DNA from: Cutaneotrichosporon cavernicola
Lineage: Eukaryota; Basidiomycota; Tremellomycetes; Trichosporonales; Trichosporonaceae
Reading direction: 5' to 3'
NCBI RefSeq assembly: GCF_030864355.1
Contig: NC_083395.1
Location: 2,232,001 to 2,296,000, forward strand
Length of the DNA: 64,000 bases
Positions within the stretch are counted from its first letter, which is position 1, and each line of letters opens with the position of its first letter. Positions 54,445 to 64,000 of this stretch are shown piece by piece. The notes under the pieces were generated by a model. That model did no database searches, was not told where the DNA came from, and worked only from the letters and a program-made list of their open reading frames with translations. The position numbers were made by a program, and so were the translations under genes.

Positions 54445-57400
54445 TTAAGATGAGCTAGAGGTGTGCGGGACGAGTGCGATTGGCCGGATTCGTGCGCGGA
54501 AGTGAAGGTCGTCCTCCATGTCTTGAGGATCGTCCAGGTCATCCGGGTCATGAGCCAGAAGAGGCTCACAATATTCCCACGGTGTGAGGTTGCGTAGTAC
54601 GGCGGCGTCCACGGCGGAGCCTGGCGCATAATCTAGCTCGTCATCTAACTCGTCCTCAGTCATGTCGCTACGCCAATCGTTGGGCGCCAGCCGAGGCCGG
54701 CCGTCCTGCCGAGGATTGTCGTGCCCTTCTTCTTGATATCGATATCCATCGTTGTGCGCGTACTTGCCGTATCGTTGCTCCGTGTCGCTATCCCCTTGCG
54801 CATACTCGCGGTGCACGTCCGCGCCACTGCGCCCGTGTTGATACTCGCCTGGGCCCAGTAAGTGAAACTGACCTGGCTGGTGGGCGCGCTCGTGTACCAG
54901 GCCCACGTCTCCGCCGTGCTCGCCGGGGCTCCTCACCTCCTCGCCGAGATCGTCATCCACGGCGTACATCTCGTGGCAATGAAGAGCGCGCTCGGGCATT
55001 TCGCCCCAGTTGTCGACGTCTAGGTCGACATCCCAGTCCGCCTGGTCAAGTTTGGCGGGCTCGCGCTCGCGCTCTTTCAGTAACATCCGTTCGTCATTAT
55101 GCGAATGTTGGCTGATAGACATGTTTTGAGTGCCTGTCAGCCGCAAGTCAGGCGTCAGGTTCTGAAGGAGATCCATCTCGCGGCCGTACTGGTCGGCGAC
55201 TTGAGCGTGGTCAACGTCGTCCATTGAGAGGTGGTCCTGGATGGACGCGTTCGAACAAGACATGGGCTTGGGAAGATCTTCCAGCCCATCACCGTCGAGA
55301 GAATCGTCATAATTGAACGCAGGCTCCCGATCGCCATCGAAGCCGGGGAGTGAAGGTTGGTAGTCGATGGCAATAGGGGAGTCCGCATTTCCCGGAAGGT
55401 CGTCGACACCCATCGGCTCGTCTTCGTGATTCCCGTCATCCCACCGACTGAATGGCGAGTGCATGAACGAGTCCTCTGGAGGATGCTTCGCCACGTGAGC
55501 TTCTGGTCGCTCTGGCTCATCTGCGTGTCGGTAGTGGTCGTCACAATATGCCTCAACGACGTCATCGAGGTCATCGAGGTCATCGAGGTCGTCATGGTTA
55601 TCGATCTCGTCCCCATCCAGACGTAAGACGTCACCGATAAAAACAGCAGGCCCCAGACAGAAGCCATCTTGCCGCTTGCTGCTGAGTCTCTCGTCAGTAT
55701 CTTCACGGAATCCGTCATCGAGGTCTCTAACAGGCACTTCGTGGCCGTCGTCGGGTAAGCTATCGTCGAGATTGCCTCCAACAGTTCCGTCCGGAGGGAG
55801 CTTGACGTGACCTTTGGGATGGCTGGAGTCGTCCTTGTCCAGATCACTGTCGTATCCAACGCCCCGAGTTTTTCCGAATCCTGCGTCGAGAGTGTCAGGA
55901 CCCTCAAGATCATCCTCGCCGTCCATGATAGATCCCTTGAGAACGTTGCCGAACCTCACGTCGAGGTTGCCAGCGAGCCGGTTTTCGAGATTGTCGTTGA
56001 GATTATCTTGCAGATAATCATCCAGATCAATCTCGAAATCATCCGCGAGAGGTCGACCGAGGACATCGTCCAGACCTTCATCTGAGTAGATAAGGCCCGC
56101 CCTGCGCTGGAAGCTCGGCTTGATAATTGGAATGTCTGAGAGCTGGAGAGAGTCGAAGCCGGCCAGGGGTGATGGTGAGGGATCTCTCCCGCACCACTGT
56201 CTATGGTGGGGTGATCGCAGCTCGAGGCCATGTGAGAGATGGTGCAGCGAGAGATGTGGCGTACCGAATTTCTCATCCCCGAGGTCGTCCGCGAGGTCGT
56301 CGTAAACGCCATTGTTGTTGTATCCGACGTAATCATCGTCGTAGATGTCTCCGTCTCCTTCGGCATAGCCACAGCCGACATAGTCATCTTCGACGTAGTC
56401 GGCTTCGTCGTCGAGGTTATCATAGTCGTCGTCCCAGGCCCGATGAGGAAGGTTGAAGTGGTGGTGTTGAGAACCGCCCAAGAGATGGTGGGGGAAGCAG
56501 TGTTGGAGGTGAGATTCGTCGAGCGACGAAGCAAACTGACGCTCTTGTAACAGTTTCCCCACCTCGACGGGAGGGCCTTGCGAGTAGTCGACAGCTGGAG
56601 CGTCAACCTATGGTCAGTGCTGTCAGTGGATTGGTGAAGCTCACCACAACCCGAGATGCACCCATCCGCCCTCTTTTGCGTCGAACGTCCAGCCACTTGG
56701 TCGTTCCGACCGCTGCAACCTTTTCCGCAATCAGTCGGTGGAGACGTTGACGAGCGACAAGATGGGCATCAGCATTTGCGGCCGCCTCGATTGCGTCTGC
56801 CGCTCGAGCGTAGCTGGCGTCTTCTTGGATTCGCTCTCGAGACGCCTGGCGGTCGTCTTGAGACTGAGCCTCGCCTTGGGAATCCGTCTTTCGCCTCCCG
56901 GGCTTCTGCTGGGCCGGGAGGAACGCGACCGCCTTAATCTGCCCCTGCACCTGTTCGCGCCGCGACTCTTCCATCTTGCCGATGATGCCACCGCATTTGA
57001 CGAGGAACTCGGGCCGGTGGCGGGCAGCGTTGAAAGCGAAGCCGCTCATGGCTGTAAGGAAGGCTGGTGGCAGGTGCAGATGCTTACGGTACTGCCTGTT
57101 AGTACCTCACGATCCGCGCCACTTACGCCGAGGAATGGGCCATCAAACACGTAAGGAAAGCGGCTGGCGGTCAGCAAATTCCGTGCATGTTCGCACCGTA
57201 TCATTTGACGTCGCAGGATCTCCGGCATCATTGTAGCGATCTGGTCCAGGGTGATAGTCTTGACCGTTTGTTGGATGGAAGACCCTTCCTGAGACAAGCC
57301 GAGAGGTTGACACAGCTTAGATCTGCCGTTGTCGTCGCTTGCGGCTGCATCATCGTGGTTGTCATCGCCGTCTAGCTCGTCCGCCTTGCGCTTGCCCCGA

Positions 57401-57935
57401 GTCTGCCACCAGAAAGATAGTTCCACTCTCACCAGCGCCGCCGTCGGTTCACTCAACGGGATGAGATGGGTTGTCAAGGGGGAATGAGAAGGAGACGCTG
57501 ATACAGGCGTAAGGAGGAGCGACGTTGCACTCCTCGCACCGTGGCTGTCTGTCGCCCACGCCGCATCCTCGATTCCCAGAGGGTCTTGGTTCTCACATAA
57601 GCAAGTGTGGACTTCGCGTAACGTACATTGAGGATCCAGCCCCCGATTCTGTCCTCCAAGGCCAACTGGGCACCCTCAGGGAGGGTGTCCGCCTCCTCAA
57701 GCGAGGCAGCGTCGACGGACCACGAGATGACGATCTTGGCTCCGAGTTGGGCGACAACCTTAATCGTCTTCTCTAGAGCCTCAGGCTTGGGTTTGTCGGG
57801 AGCAATGTGGGTGGGAAGAATCACTCGCGGTGCGCACCTGACTTTGAGGCGAGGGAAGGTTGGATTGGAACCGCCCAAGGAAGGCGGCGAGGTGTGAATG
57901 AAATCGGGAAGGGGAAACGTGTCTTGGGTCATCAC
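54445..57935 (-). CDS. orphan protein with a long Asp-rich C-terminal half
   Basis: Four exons (57935-57627, 57591-57127, 57091-56645, 56607-54445) give 1127 residues. All three introns are 35-37 nt and all joins are in phase 0, which supports one gene. The first 400 residues look globular, for example LKVRCAPRVILPTHIAPDKP, GAKIVISWSVDAASLEEAD, MMPEILRRQMIRCEHARNLL and SRFPYVFDGPFLG, then a Lys/Arg/Gln-rich helix (EESRREQVQGQIKAVAFLP). Residues about 405-1127 are dominated by Asp, with His, Tyr, Gly and Leu, including DDLDDLDDLDD and many single LDD, YDD and GDG patches; the net charge is very negative. I do not recognise a family. Codon use is less GC-biased than the neighbours, suggesting a fast-evolving or recently arisen gene. 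Metal or histone/DNA-mimic binding is possible but unsupported. Confidence 0.6.
55560..55597. repeat. coding tandem nonamer (ATCGAGGTC)
   Basis: Three to four copies of a 9 bp unit in the Asp-rich gene encode LDDLDDLDD on the minus strand. It is likely a slippage-generated expansion. Confidence 0.65.
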
Positions 57936-58768
57936 GAGATATGAGGTCGAGCGTGAGTACGACTATAGCGGTTAGATTTGAGTGGAGAGGAGGGGCCCCT
58001 TAATATCAGTGAGATGTAGGATGTGAGATGGTAGGTGAGAGGGTCGTCTCCAAGCTGCAAGGTGAGGGGAGAGCGGTGAGGGATATAGGAGTGTGAATTG
58101 ATTGGAGGGAGGGAGAGGGGGGGGGATGTGGTGAATGGAAACAGCGCATAGATTCAGCGAAGAGAAGAAAAGAGAGATATCTATGATGAGAGATACATGT
58201 GATACGGGAGGAAGGAGGGAAGGAAGGCAGGTTGAGACTGGCCGCTGGCAGATGGGCGATTGTTTGGTGTGTTCAGGTTTCTCACATGGTGGATATTGTG
58301 CAGATGCGTCATTATTCCATCTCCTACTCTCCCTATTTCCTTGTCTCTTCAACTGTAGCTAGCTCCTCTCATGTAGCCTACAAGCCTTGTTCTCAGTCTC
58401 AACCATCACTCATGGATCATCCTCGTCGTCTTGTCAACTGTTAATCTGTTGATACGTTGATACGTTGATACGTTGTTACGTTGATACCTCTCTCCAAATC
58501 TCGAGCTCCCTTTTCGCTCTGTTCCGCAGCATCGTTCTTCTTGGGTATTCGCTCTTAGCTATTAGTACGTCATTCATTTACCAGCTTACCAGTCTAATGC
58601 CTCGAACCCTTCAAAACCTAGCATTTTGGGCCTTGGATCCTTTGGGTCCGTACCCTGGCCGCCGATCCTGTAACTTGCTATCCAACCTCCCACCCAACTT
58701 GGCCAAACATCTTGACACTGCAACTCAACTTGATTCATTGTCCAGTCCATATCGACACTTGACGTCAA
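57936..58768. promoter_or_regulatory. divergent region between the Asp-rich gene and the DUF21-CBS gene
   Basis: 833 bases between divergent starts. It contains a purine-rich plus-strand stretch (GGGAGGGAGAGGGGGGGGG, about 58106-58124) that would be a C/T-rich leader of the Asp-rich gene on the other strand, and a short tandem repeat at 58448-58487. No gene is supported; an open frame at 58465-59265 overlaps the next gene in another frame. Confidence 0.45.
58448..58487. repeat. tandem octamer GTTGATAC, about 5 copies
   Basis: GTTGATAC repeats head to tail, with one variant copy (GTTGTTAC). Simple repeat in the promoter region of the DUF21-CBS gene. Confidence 0.75.
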
Positions 58769-60969
58769 ATGGCTCCCGTCTATATACGACACTCCACAGT
58801 GTCGTCGGCAACTACGGTCGCCTCCCTCTCCAAGCTCATCCACCTCGTTCCCGCCGTCCTCTCGAATCGCCATGTCAAACGCGGCGCCGAGTTTGTGATT
58901 GCTCAACAAACCGGAGGCGACGAGGAAGGTCCGCCTGCCGACTCACCAGAGTTCATGGTCAGGCTGTCCTTAGCCTTTGTTTTTGTCATTCTCGGCGGCA
59001 TCTTTGCTGGGTGAGTAACCGGCCCGAGCTCACATGCCTCTGCCGCCGACCCTCAGCACAAGCTGACCCCAGACTGACCCTCGCGCTCATGGGCACCGAT
59101 GACCTTAACCTCCGCGTTCTCGCGACCTCGTCCTCCGATCCCGCAGAGCGCCGGAACGCTGCCAAGGTCCTCCGGCTCCTCAGCAAGGGCCGTCATTGGG
59201 TCTTGGTCGTCCTGCTCCTCAGCAACGTTGTGAGTCCCGCGTTTGGAGCACGTGGGCCGGCGTAACTAACGAGACCAGATCGTCAACGTGTCGCTTCCCG
59301 TCTTTCTGGACCCCGTGGTTGGCGGAGGTGTTCAGGCAGTTATTTTGTCCACGGTGATGATTCTCATCTTTGGCGAAGTCATTCCTCAGGCTGTGAGTAA
59401 AAGGGCTGTCACGCGCTAATGGCTTAGGTTTGCGTCCGCTATGGTCTTCAGATCGGCGGCGCCTGCGCACCCGCGGTGTGGGCCATGATGCTCACTTTCG
59501 CTCCCATTGCTTGGCCCATCGCCAAGTTCCTCGACTGGATTCTTGGTCACGATGCCGGTCACACGTACAAGAAGGCCGAGCTGAAGAGTTTCCTCCAGTT
59601 CCACCGCGAGGGCGAGGAGCCACTTCGTGACGACGAAATCACCATTCTGAATGGTGTGCTGTCGTTAAACGATCGCAAGGTCAATCAGATCATGACGCCC
59701 ATCGGCGACTGCCTCACGCTTGCTTCCGACAAGGTTCTCGACCGCGATGCCATCGACCAAATCCTTATCTCGGGCTTCTCCCGTATCCCGGTCCACGAGG
59801 CAGGTCAGCCTGATAACTTCATCGGCATGCTGCTCGTCAAGAGGCTCATCTCGTACAACCCTGAGGACGGCCTGCCCGTTTCCAAGTTTCCCCTTCTGTC
59901 TCTTCCAGAGGCCAAGCCCAACCTGAACTGCTTCCAGGCGCTTGACTACTTCCAGACTGGCCGTGCACACCTGCTGCTGATCAGTGACACGCCCGGCCAG
60001 AGGGGCGGCGCCGTTGGTGTTCTGTCTCTCGAGGATCTCATCGAAGAGTGAGCTCAAGCGTTGCGGATCCGTAATGGGTAGGGCTGACTTCTAGGATCAT
60101 TGGTGAGGAGATCATCGACGAGACAGACCTCTTCCAGGACAATCACTCGAAGAGAAAGGCGCAGCGCAAGGCTACTGCTACCATTATGCGTACGTCCAGC
60201 TCGTTCTAGTCGACTCCTAGCTGACCTCAGGCGGCATCATTGAACGCAACCGTGTGATCAACGCCCTTAGCCGACGACCCTCGGTAAGCTCGTGCAGCCA
60301 TGCGCTGCTATGTTGCTTGGACCTACTGACACACAGGGAGCTGCAGGTTCCCCCGACCATTCCCCTGCACCTCTTCGTGAGGGGACTCGTGAGGGTGTTC
60401 TCGTCAACCTTATCGACACTCCATACTCCGTCAACGATTCCGACAATCACGACTACCTGACTGCGAAGGGTGCCAACAGGCAGAGTAGCCGGGACGTGAT
60501 TTACGCGTCTCCCAAGCCCCGTCTCATCGACATTGACGAATCACCGCCCGCGTACCCCGAACAGACGGGCGAGCAATCTCAGCCATCCAGCCACCACGAG
60601 GTCGACGTCGCCGTCATCGCGCAGAGCCCCGACACCGTTAGGGAAACGATAATCACTGCGCCTGCAGGTGACACCAAGGAGGACGGTTCGGTTGCCAAGA
60701 TTGCGAAGGAGATTACGGAGGAGATTACGGAGGAGATCAGCGGCCAGGGCAAGCTCATTGAGGTCACTGTGACCGATACGGACGAGGCCGTGGACGAAAT
60801 CGAGGGCAGCGTCGAGGGCAGCACGGACGCCGACGCGAGTGACTCGACCACCAAGGCTCCCGCCACTTCGACTTCTGCGTCTGCGCCCACGTCTGCGCCC
60901 ACGTCCAGCACGTCCAAGTCGGGCGGCAAGAAGCGGAAGAACAAGAAGAAGAAGAAGGGCGGTCAGTAG
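58769..60969 (+). CDS. CNNM/Mam3-type DUF21-CBS membrane protein
   Basis: Seven exons (58769-59010, 59073-59229, 59279-59392, 59428-60047, 60095-60189, 60231-60283, 60337-60969) give 637 residues. Residues about 60-240 form the DUF21 membrane domain: [20 protein letters not shown] with [30 protein letters not shown] and [22 protein letters not shown] pair follows ([44 protein letters not shown]). The tail is disordered with a PY motif (SPPAYPE), an acidic TEEITEEIS stretch and a final Lys/Arg cluster. Family members are vacuolar or plasma-membrane divalent metal (Mg2+/Mn2+) transporters or regulators; yeast Mam3 affects metal tolerance and mitochondrial shape. The first 55 residues are an unusual extension with an extracellular or lumenal signal-like segment. 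ATG10 begins about 100 bp downstream on the same strand. Confidence 0.9.
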
Positions 60970-61066
60970 TTGCCCCATCATCCTTACCATCCTTGCCCTC
61001 TCTAGCCACGAGTCTATCCGCATGCATTCTGTATCTCGGCTTACGTTAGACGCTGAAGATCCCAAG

Positions 61067-61834
61067 ATGCCGGAACCGTATCCAACCGCCACGTCGTTCG
61101 CGACGACCGCGCAAGCCTTTGTGGCCAAGTATCCACATGAGCGGGACGCAGCCCTTGGTCCAGAACGCACGAACGCAGGCTGGGAATGGCGTACCAAGGT
61201 GGACAAGGTGGGTGACTCTCTGAGTTGGCTGACTCAGTTCCGAGGCGAACAGGGATATCTCGCGCGCCGGGCGACACTGTTGCTCCCTTCAGAGGGAATC
61301 CAGGAAGGAGAAGAGGAGGAGCTGTGGGAAGAGGAGGACGATGCGGTTGCGCCTCATGCCCCACGCCGTCTCGAGGTCGAGTACAGCGTCGTGTGGAGTG
61401 CAAGTTACCGCGTGCCCATGCTGTGTTTCCGGGCTTGGGACGAGAGTGAGTCGCTTGAGTGGAAGGAGGGCGCTGGAGTTGAGGGGGACCTGGAAAGGAG
61501 AGGAGGCGCTGGAATTAGAAAGACAACGCTGACAGCAGGTGGTACACCCTCGCCCCTTGCCACTGTCGCTGCGCACTTCCTCCGCGCGTCTATCCCGACG
61601 GACACGGAGACCGGGTCGCGCGGGGACGCGCTGCTCCTTCCGGCCGCCCCTTTTCCGCTCATCCAGGCGAGCGAGCATCCCGTCACGGGCGCCGCAGTGT
61701 GGAGCGTCCACCCGTGCGAGGTGCGGAATGCTGTTCAGGAGATTGTAGCGGCTGAAGGAGGGGAAGGGGACAGGCTGCGCTGGCTCGAAGCGTGGTTCAT
61801 GCTCTCGGACTCTGTGGTTGATCTGACTCTATAA
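61067..61834 (+). CDS. ATG10: E2-like autophagy conjugating enzyme Atg10
   Basis: Two exons (61067-61445 and 61539-61834) give 224 residues. The start is at 61067 (MPEPYPTATSF; A at -3); an in-frame ATG at 61022 would add 15 residues. The fold signatures are LEVEYSVVWSASYRVPMLCF, the conserved beta-strand, and the catalytic cysteine Cys186 in VHPCEV, which corresponds to the HPC motif of Atg10. An acidic insertion (EGEEEELWEEEDD) sits before the core. Atg10 receives Atg12 from Atg7 and joins it to Atg5, needed for autophagosome formation. Atg3 is a less likely identity because the protein is short and the cysteine motif is HPC. The intron is 93 nt and free of stops in frame, so retention would insert 31 residues. 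It converges with the phosphate transporter gene, 96 bp away. Confidence 0.8.
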   Translation: MPEPYPTATSFATTAQAFVAKYPHERDAALGPERTNAGWEWRTKVDKVGDSLSWLTQFRGEQGYLARRATLLLPSEGIQEGEEEELWEEEDDAVAPHAPRRLEVEYSVVWSASYRVPMLCFRAWDESESLEWKEGAGVEGDLERRGGAGIRKTTLTAGGTPSPLATVAAHFLRASIPTDTETGSRGDALLLPAAPFPLIQASEHPVTGAAVWSVHPCEVRNAVQEIVAAEGGEGDRLRWLEAWFMLSDSVVDLTL

Positions 61835-61930
61835 TGGGTTACGGGCAGGTATTGGTATTGGTATGCATTGTTCTATGGTCGAAATTAGAGAGATCAGAGA
61901 CTGTTGTCAGCTACTGTCGAAAGGTTTGGC

Positions 61931-64000
61931 TTACTCCAGAGCACGCATGATGGCGTAGCCTATCGTGCAGATGACAAACGTCGCCAAAATGGAGGCGGGG
62001 ATGCCGTTGCGGAGGAAGTCGTTGGCGTTGATGAAGCGGTGGCCGAGCTTGTTCTCCTGTGTGATCCTGATGTCAGCTGTGAAAGGCGGGATACGAACGC
62101 AGTCATGTTCGGGAAGCCCGAGACGGGGAGACCCATGCCCGCCGAACAGATGAGTGCCGTGGCCATGATGAGGAGGCGCGGGTGGGGGTCGGCCATCGAG
62201 TTGCCGATGCGCTCGGCGATCGGGACGAGGAGGACGGCGGCGATCGTGTGCGAAATGAAGGTCGCCACCACGAGGGAGATGGAGCAGAACACGACCAGGA
62301 TCGAGTACAGGCCCATGCCCTGGACGAGCTTGAGGAGGAACTTGTCCATCGACTCGAGGAGGCCAGAGCTGAGGACAGCCTTGCCGAGCGCAATGCCGCC
62401 CATGGCGAGGAAAACGATGGGCCACTGGAAGTCGTGGAAGTCCTCCTTGCGCAGGATGCCGCTGCCGAAGAAGGCGATGACGGGGATGATGGCGATAATG
62501 CCCATGTCGCCGATGAAGCTCTCGATATTCTTCTCGATGCACCACAGCGCGATGGTGAAGACCGTGAAGAAGAGGACGAAGTAGTGCTTGCGCGACAGGG
62601 AGTCCGTGTTCTTGCGCATCTTGGGAATGCGCAGGTCGCTCTCCCACCGGTAGTCGTAGTGGAGGAAAGCCCAGATCGCTACAACCGAGGTGATGCCGAC
62701 AGGGAGCGAGATGGCGAACCATTCGATCCACGTGAGTTCGGGCACCATGCTGCCTAGAGCGATGAGGTTCTGCGGCGACGAGATCGGCGACGCCATGCCT
62801 CCAATGTTGGAAGCGAGCGCAATCGCAAGGATGAGACACTTGGAGAAGACGCTTTTGGGCGGGAGCTCGTCGAGGATCGGGCGGACGAGCGCGTAACAGA
62901 GCGTCGGCGCGGCGACGTTTGAGATCCACATGCTCGCAAACGTGGCCACGAACATGAGCACGAGGAGCACAAAGCTTGGGTTCGAGCCTGCCGACGAGAG
63001 GATACGGCTCGCGGCCATGTGGTCTAGCCGCGTGCGCGAGAGACCCGCGGCGATCGTAAAGCCGCCGATGAGGAGCATGATTGTGGGCGAGAACATGACG
63101 GAGAAGATGAACTTGGTCGCGTCATTCGCAGGGAGGCGCGAGTCATCCTCGTCGCTGCGCAGGACACCGAGGATAACGACAAGAATCGGCACAGTAAACG
63201 AGGTGACGAAGAGCGGGATCGCCTCGGTCGCCCAGAGGATGGTACAGAACACAAGAAGCGCTAGGCAGTTGCTCTCCTCAACGCGGTCCATGGGATGCGC
63301 GAGGATGATGCCGACCATGGACAGCACTGCAATGAGGAAGATAATGAACTTCTTCTTGAGTAACCACTTGGGCACCGGGATGCGCCCGCACGGCGTGCGT
63401 ATCGCCCGCTTGGTCTCCTCGAACGCGGGCAGCTCGGTTTCGGGCTCGACCGAGCGGAAGATACCTTTGCGGCGGTCGCCAACCATCTGCGACCAAACTG
63501 TCTCGCGGTCGACAACAATACGCTCGCGCAGCTGCGCCCGGAGCTGCTCCTTGGCTAGCTCCTCGTCCCCAGCCACAACGACTCGGCGGTAGAGGAAGAG
63601 CACCTGGTTGAGGAGCAGGTCCAGATCGGCCTTTGCCGCGTCCGTCCAGGGATACGTCTTGAGCACCTCGTCAGACATGTACGCCTTCTTGAGCTTGCTG
63701 TTCGTGTTCTTGTCGTACTTCTTGAGGATCTTCTGGAACGCGGTAAAGTTGAGGTCGACATACTGCTTGAGCGCGTACAGGTCAAGCCAGAGCGCCGAGA
63801 TCCGCTTCTTCATGCCGATGCGCAACACAGTCGCATAATCGGTATTGCCCCTCCACACATAGTAGACGTGCTTGATATTAGCAGACTCGACGTCCGAGGC
63901 CTTGGCGAGCTCGTCCCTGAGCCACTCGGGGTACGACGAGGGGTCCATGGGCTGGAGACCGAGCTTGTGGACGCGGCGCGAAGAGGTGCGCCACAGTCCG
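61931..64000 (-). CDS. SPX-domain low-affinity phosphate transporter (Pho87/90/91 type), 5' end missing
   Basis: Two exons are visible: from the right edge of the window to 62099, and 62066-61931. A 32 nt intron with donor GTTCGT joins FPNMTA to ITQENKLG. The visible part encodes at least 662 residues from the first visible Met (63948), but the frame is open to the edge (LWRTSSRRVHKLGLQP), so the true start is probably outside. The SPX part includes LYALKQYVDLNFTAFQKILK and YDKNTNSKLKK, which binds inositol pyrophosphates. About 12 membrane helices of the divalent-anion symporter fold follow, with ALASNIGGMASPISSPQNLI and GLPVSGFPNMT, both conserved. These proteins take up phosphate at the plasma membrane or release it from the vacuole (Pho91); which one applies cannot be decided here. 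The protein ends FVICTIGYAIMRALE. Confidence 0.9.

Noticed and set aside
1..64000. CRISPR arrays, operons, ribosome binding sites, insertion sequences, tRNA and rRNA genes
   Set aside because: The window is eukaryotic nuclear DNA. No spaced repeat array, no transposase or reverse transcriptase and no tRNA B-box with fitting cloverleaf was recognised by eye; a tRNA covariance search was not possible here.

Overview
The window is nuclear DNA from a GC-rich basidiomycete yeast. Tremellomycetes, most likely Trichosporonales, is my inference; it rests on gene content, the large number of very small introns (about 30-40 nt, GTRNGN...CTGAC or CTAAC close to the 3' AG) and strong C/G bias at third codon positions. 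Nothing bacterial, viral or transposon-derived was recognised. Genes lie on both strands with short intergenic gaps. Most need splicing, so the coordinates given are whole gene spans with exon limits in the text. Nearly all gene models close perfectly in frame after intron removal.

Left part (1-16 kb): the 5' end of an unknown gene running off the left edge; an unusual single gene that joins a mitochondrial half-ABC transporter (MDL1-like) to the heme A farnesyltransferase COX10; the SSU-processome gene UTP11; a GATA-type transcription factor with an abnormally wide zinc-finger loop; the HDEL receptor ERD2; and, divergent from it, the ER P5A-ATPase SPF1.

Middle (16-38 kb): a 3.5 kb gene-poor stretch, a GPI-anchored Ala/Gly/Ser-repeat secreted protein, a gene-poor region with a degenerate fragment and one small membrane protein, then mitochondrial nuclease NUC1, the BRO1-domain pH-signalling gene palC, tRNase Z, NOP56 (divergent from tRNase Z), the large subunit of ribonucleotide reductase (with two MluI cell-cycle boxes upstream) and a myosin regulatory light chain.

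Right part (38-64 kb): APC1 and DNA polymerase eta share a 236 bp head-to-head promoter region. The polymerase gene carries one intron whose 3' end reads GG instead of AG. They are followed by a 1526-residue disordered protein, a HUA1-like zinc-ribbon protein, an orphan Asp-rich protein of 1127 residues, a CNNM/Mam3-type DUF21-CBS membrane protein, ATG10 and, running off the right edge, an SPX-domain phosphate transporter.

The strongest candidates for something not ordinary are the MDL1-COX10 fusion with a presequence-like segment at the junction (possibly a polyprotein cut inside mitochondria), the broken splice acceptor in polymerase eta, and two introns (in the light chain and ATG10 genes) that are multiples of three and open in frame.
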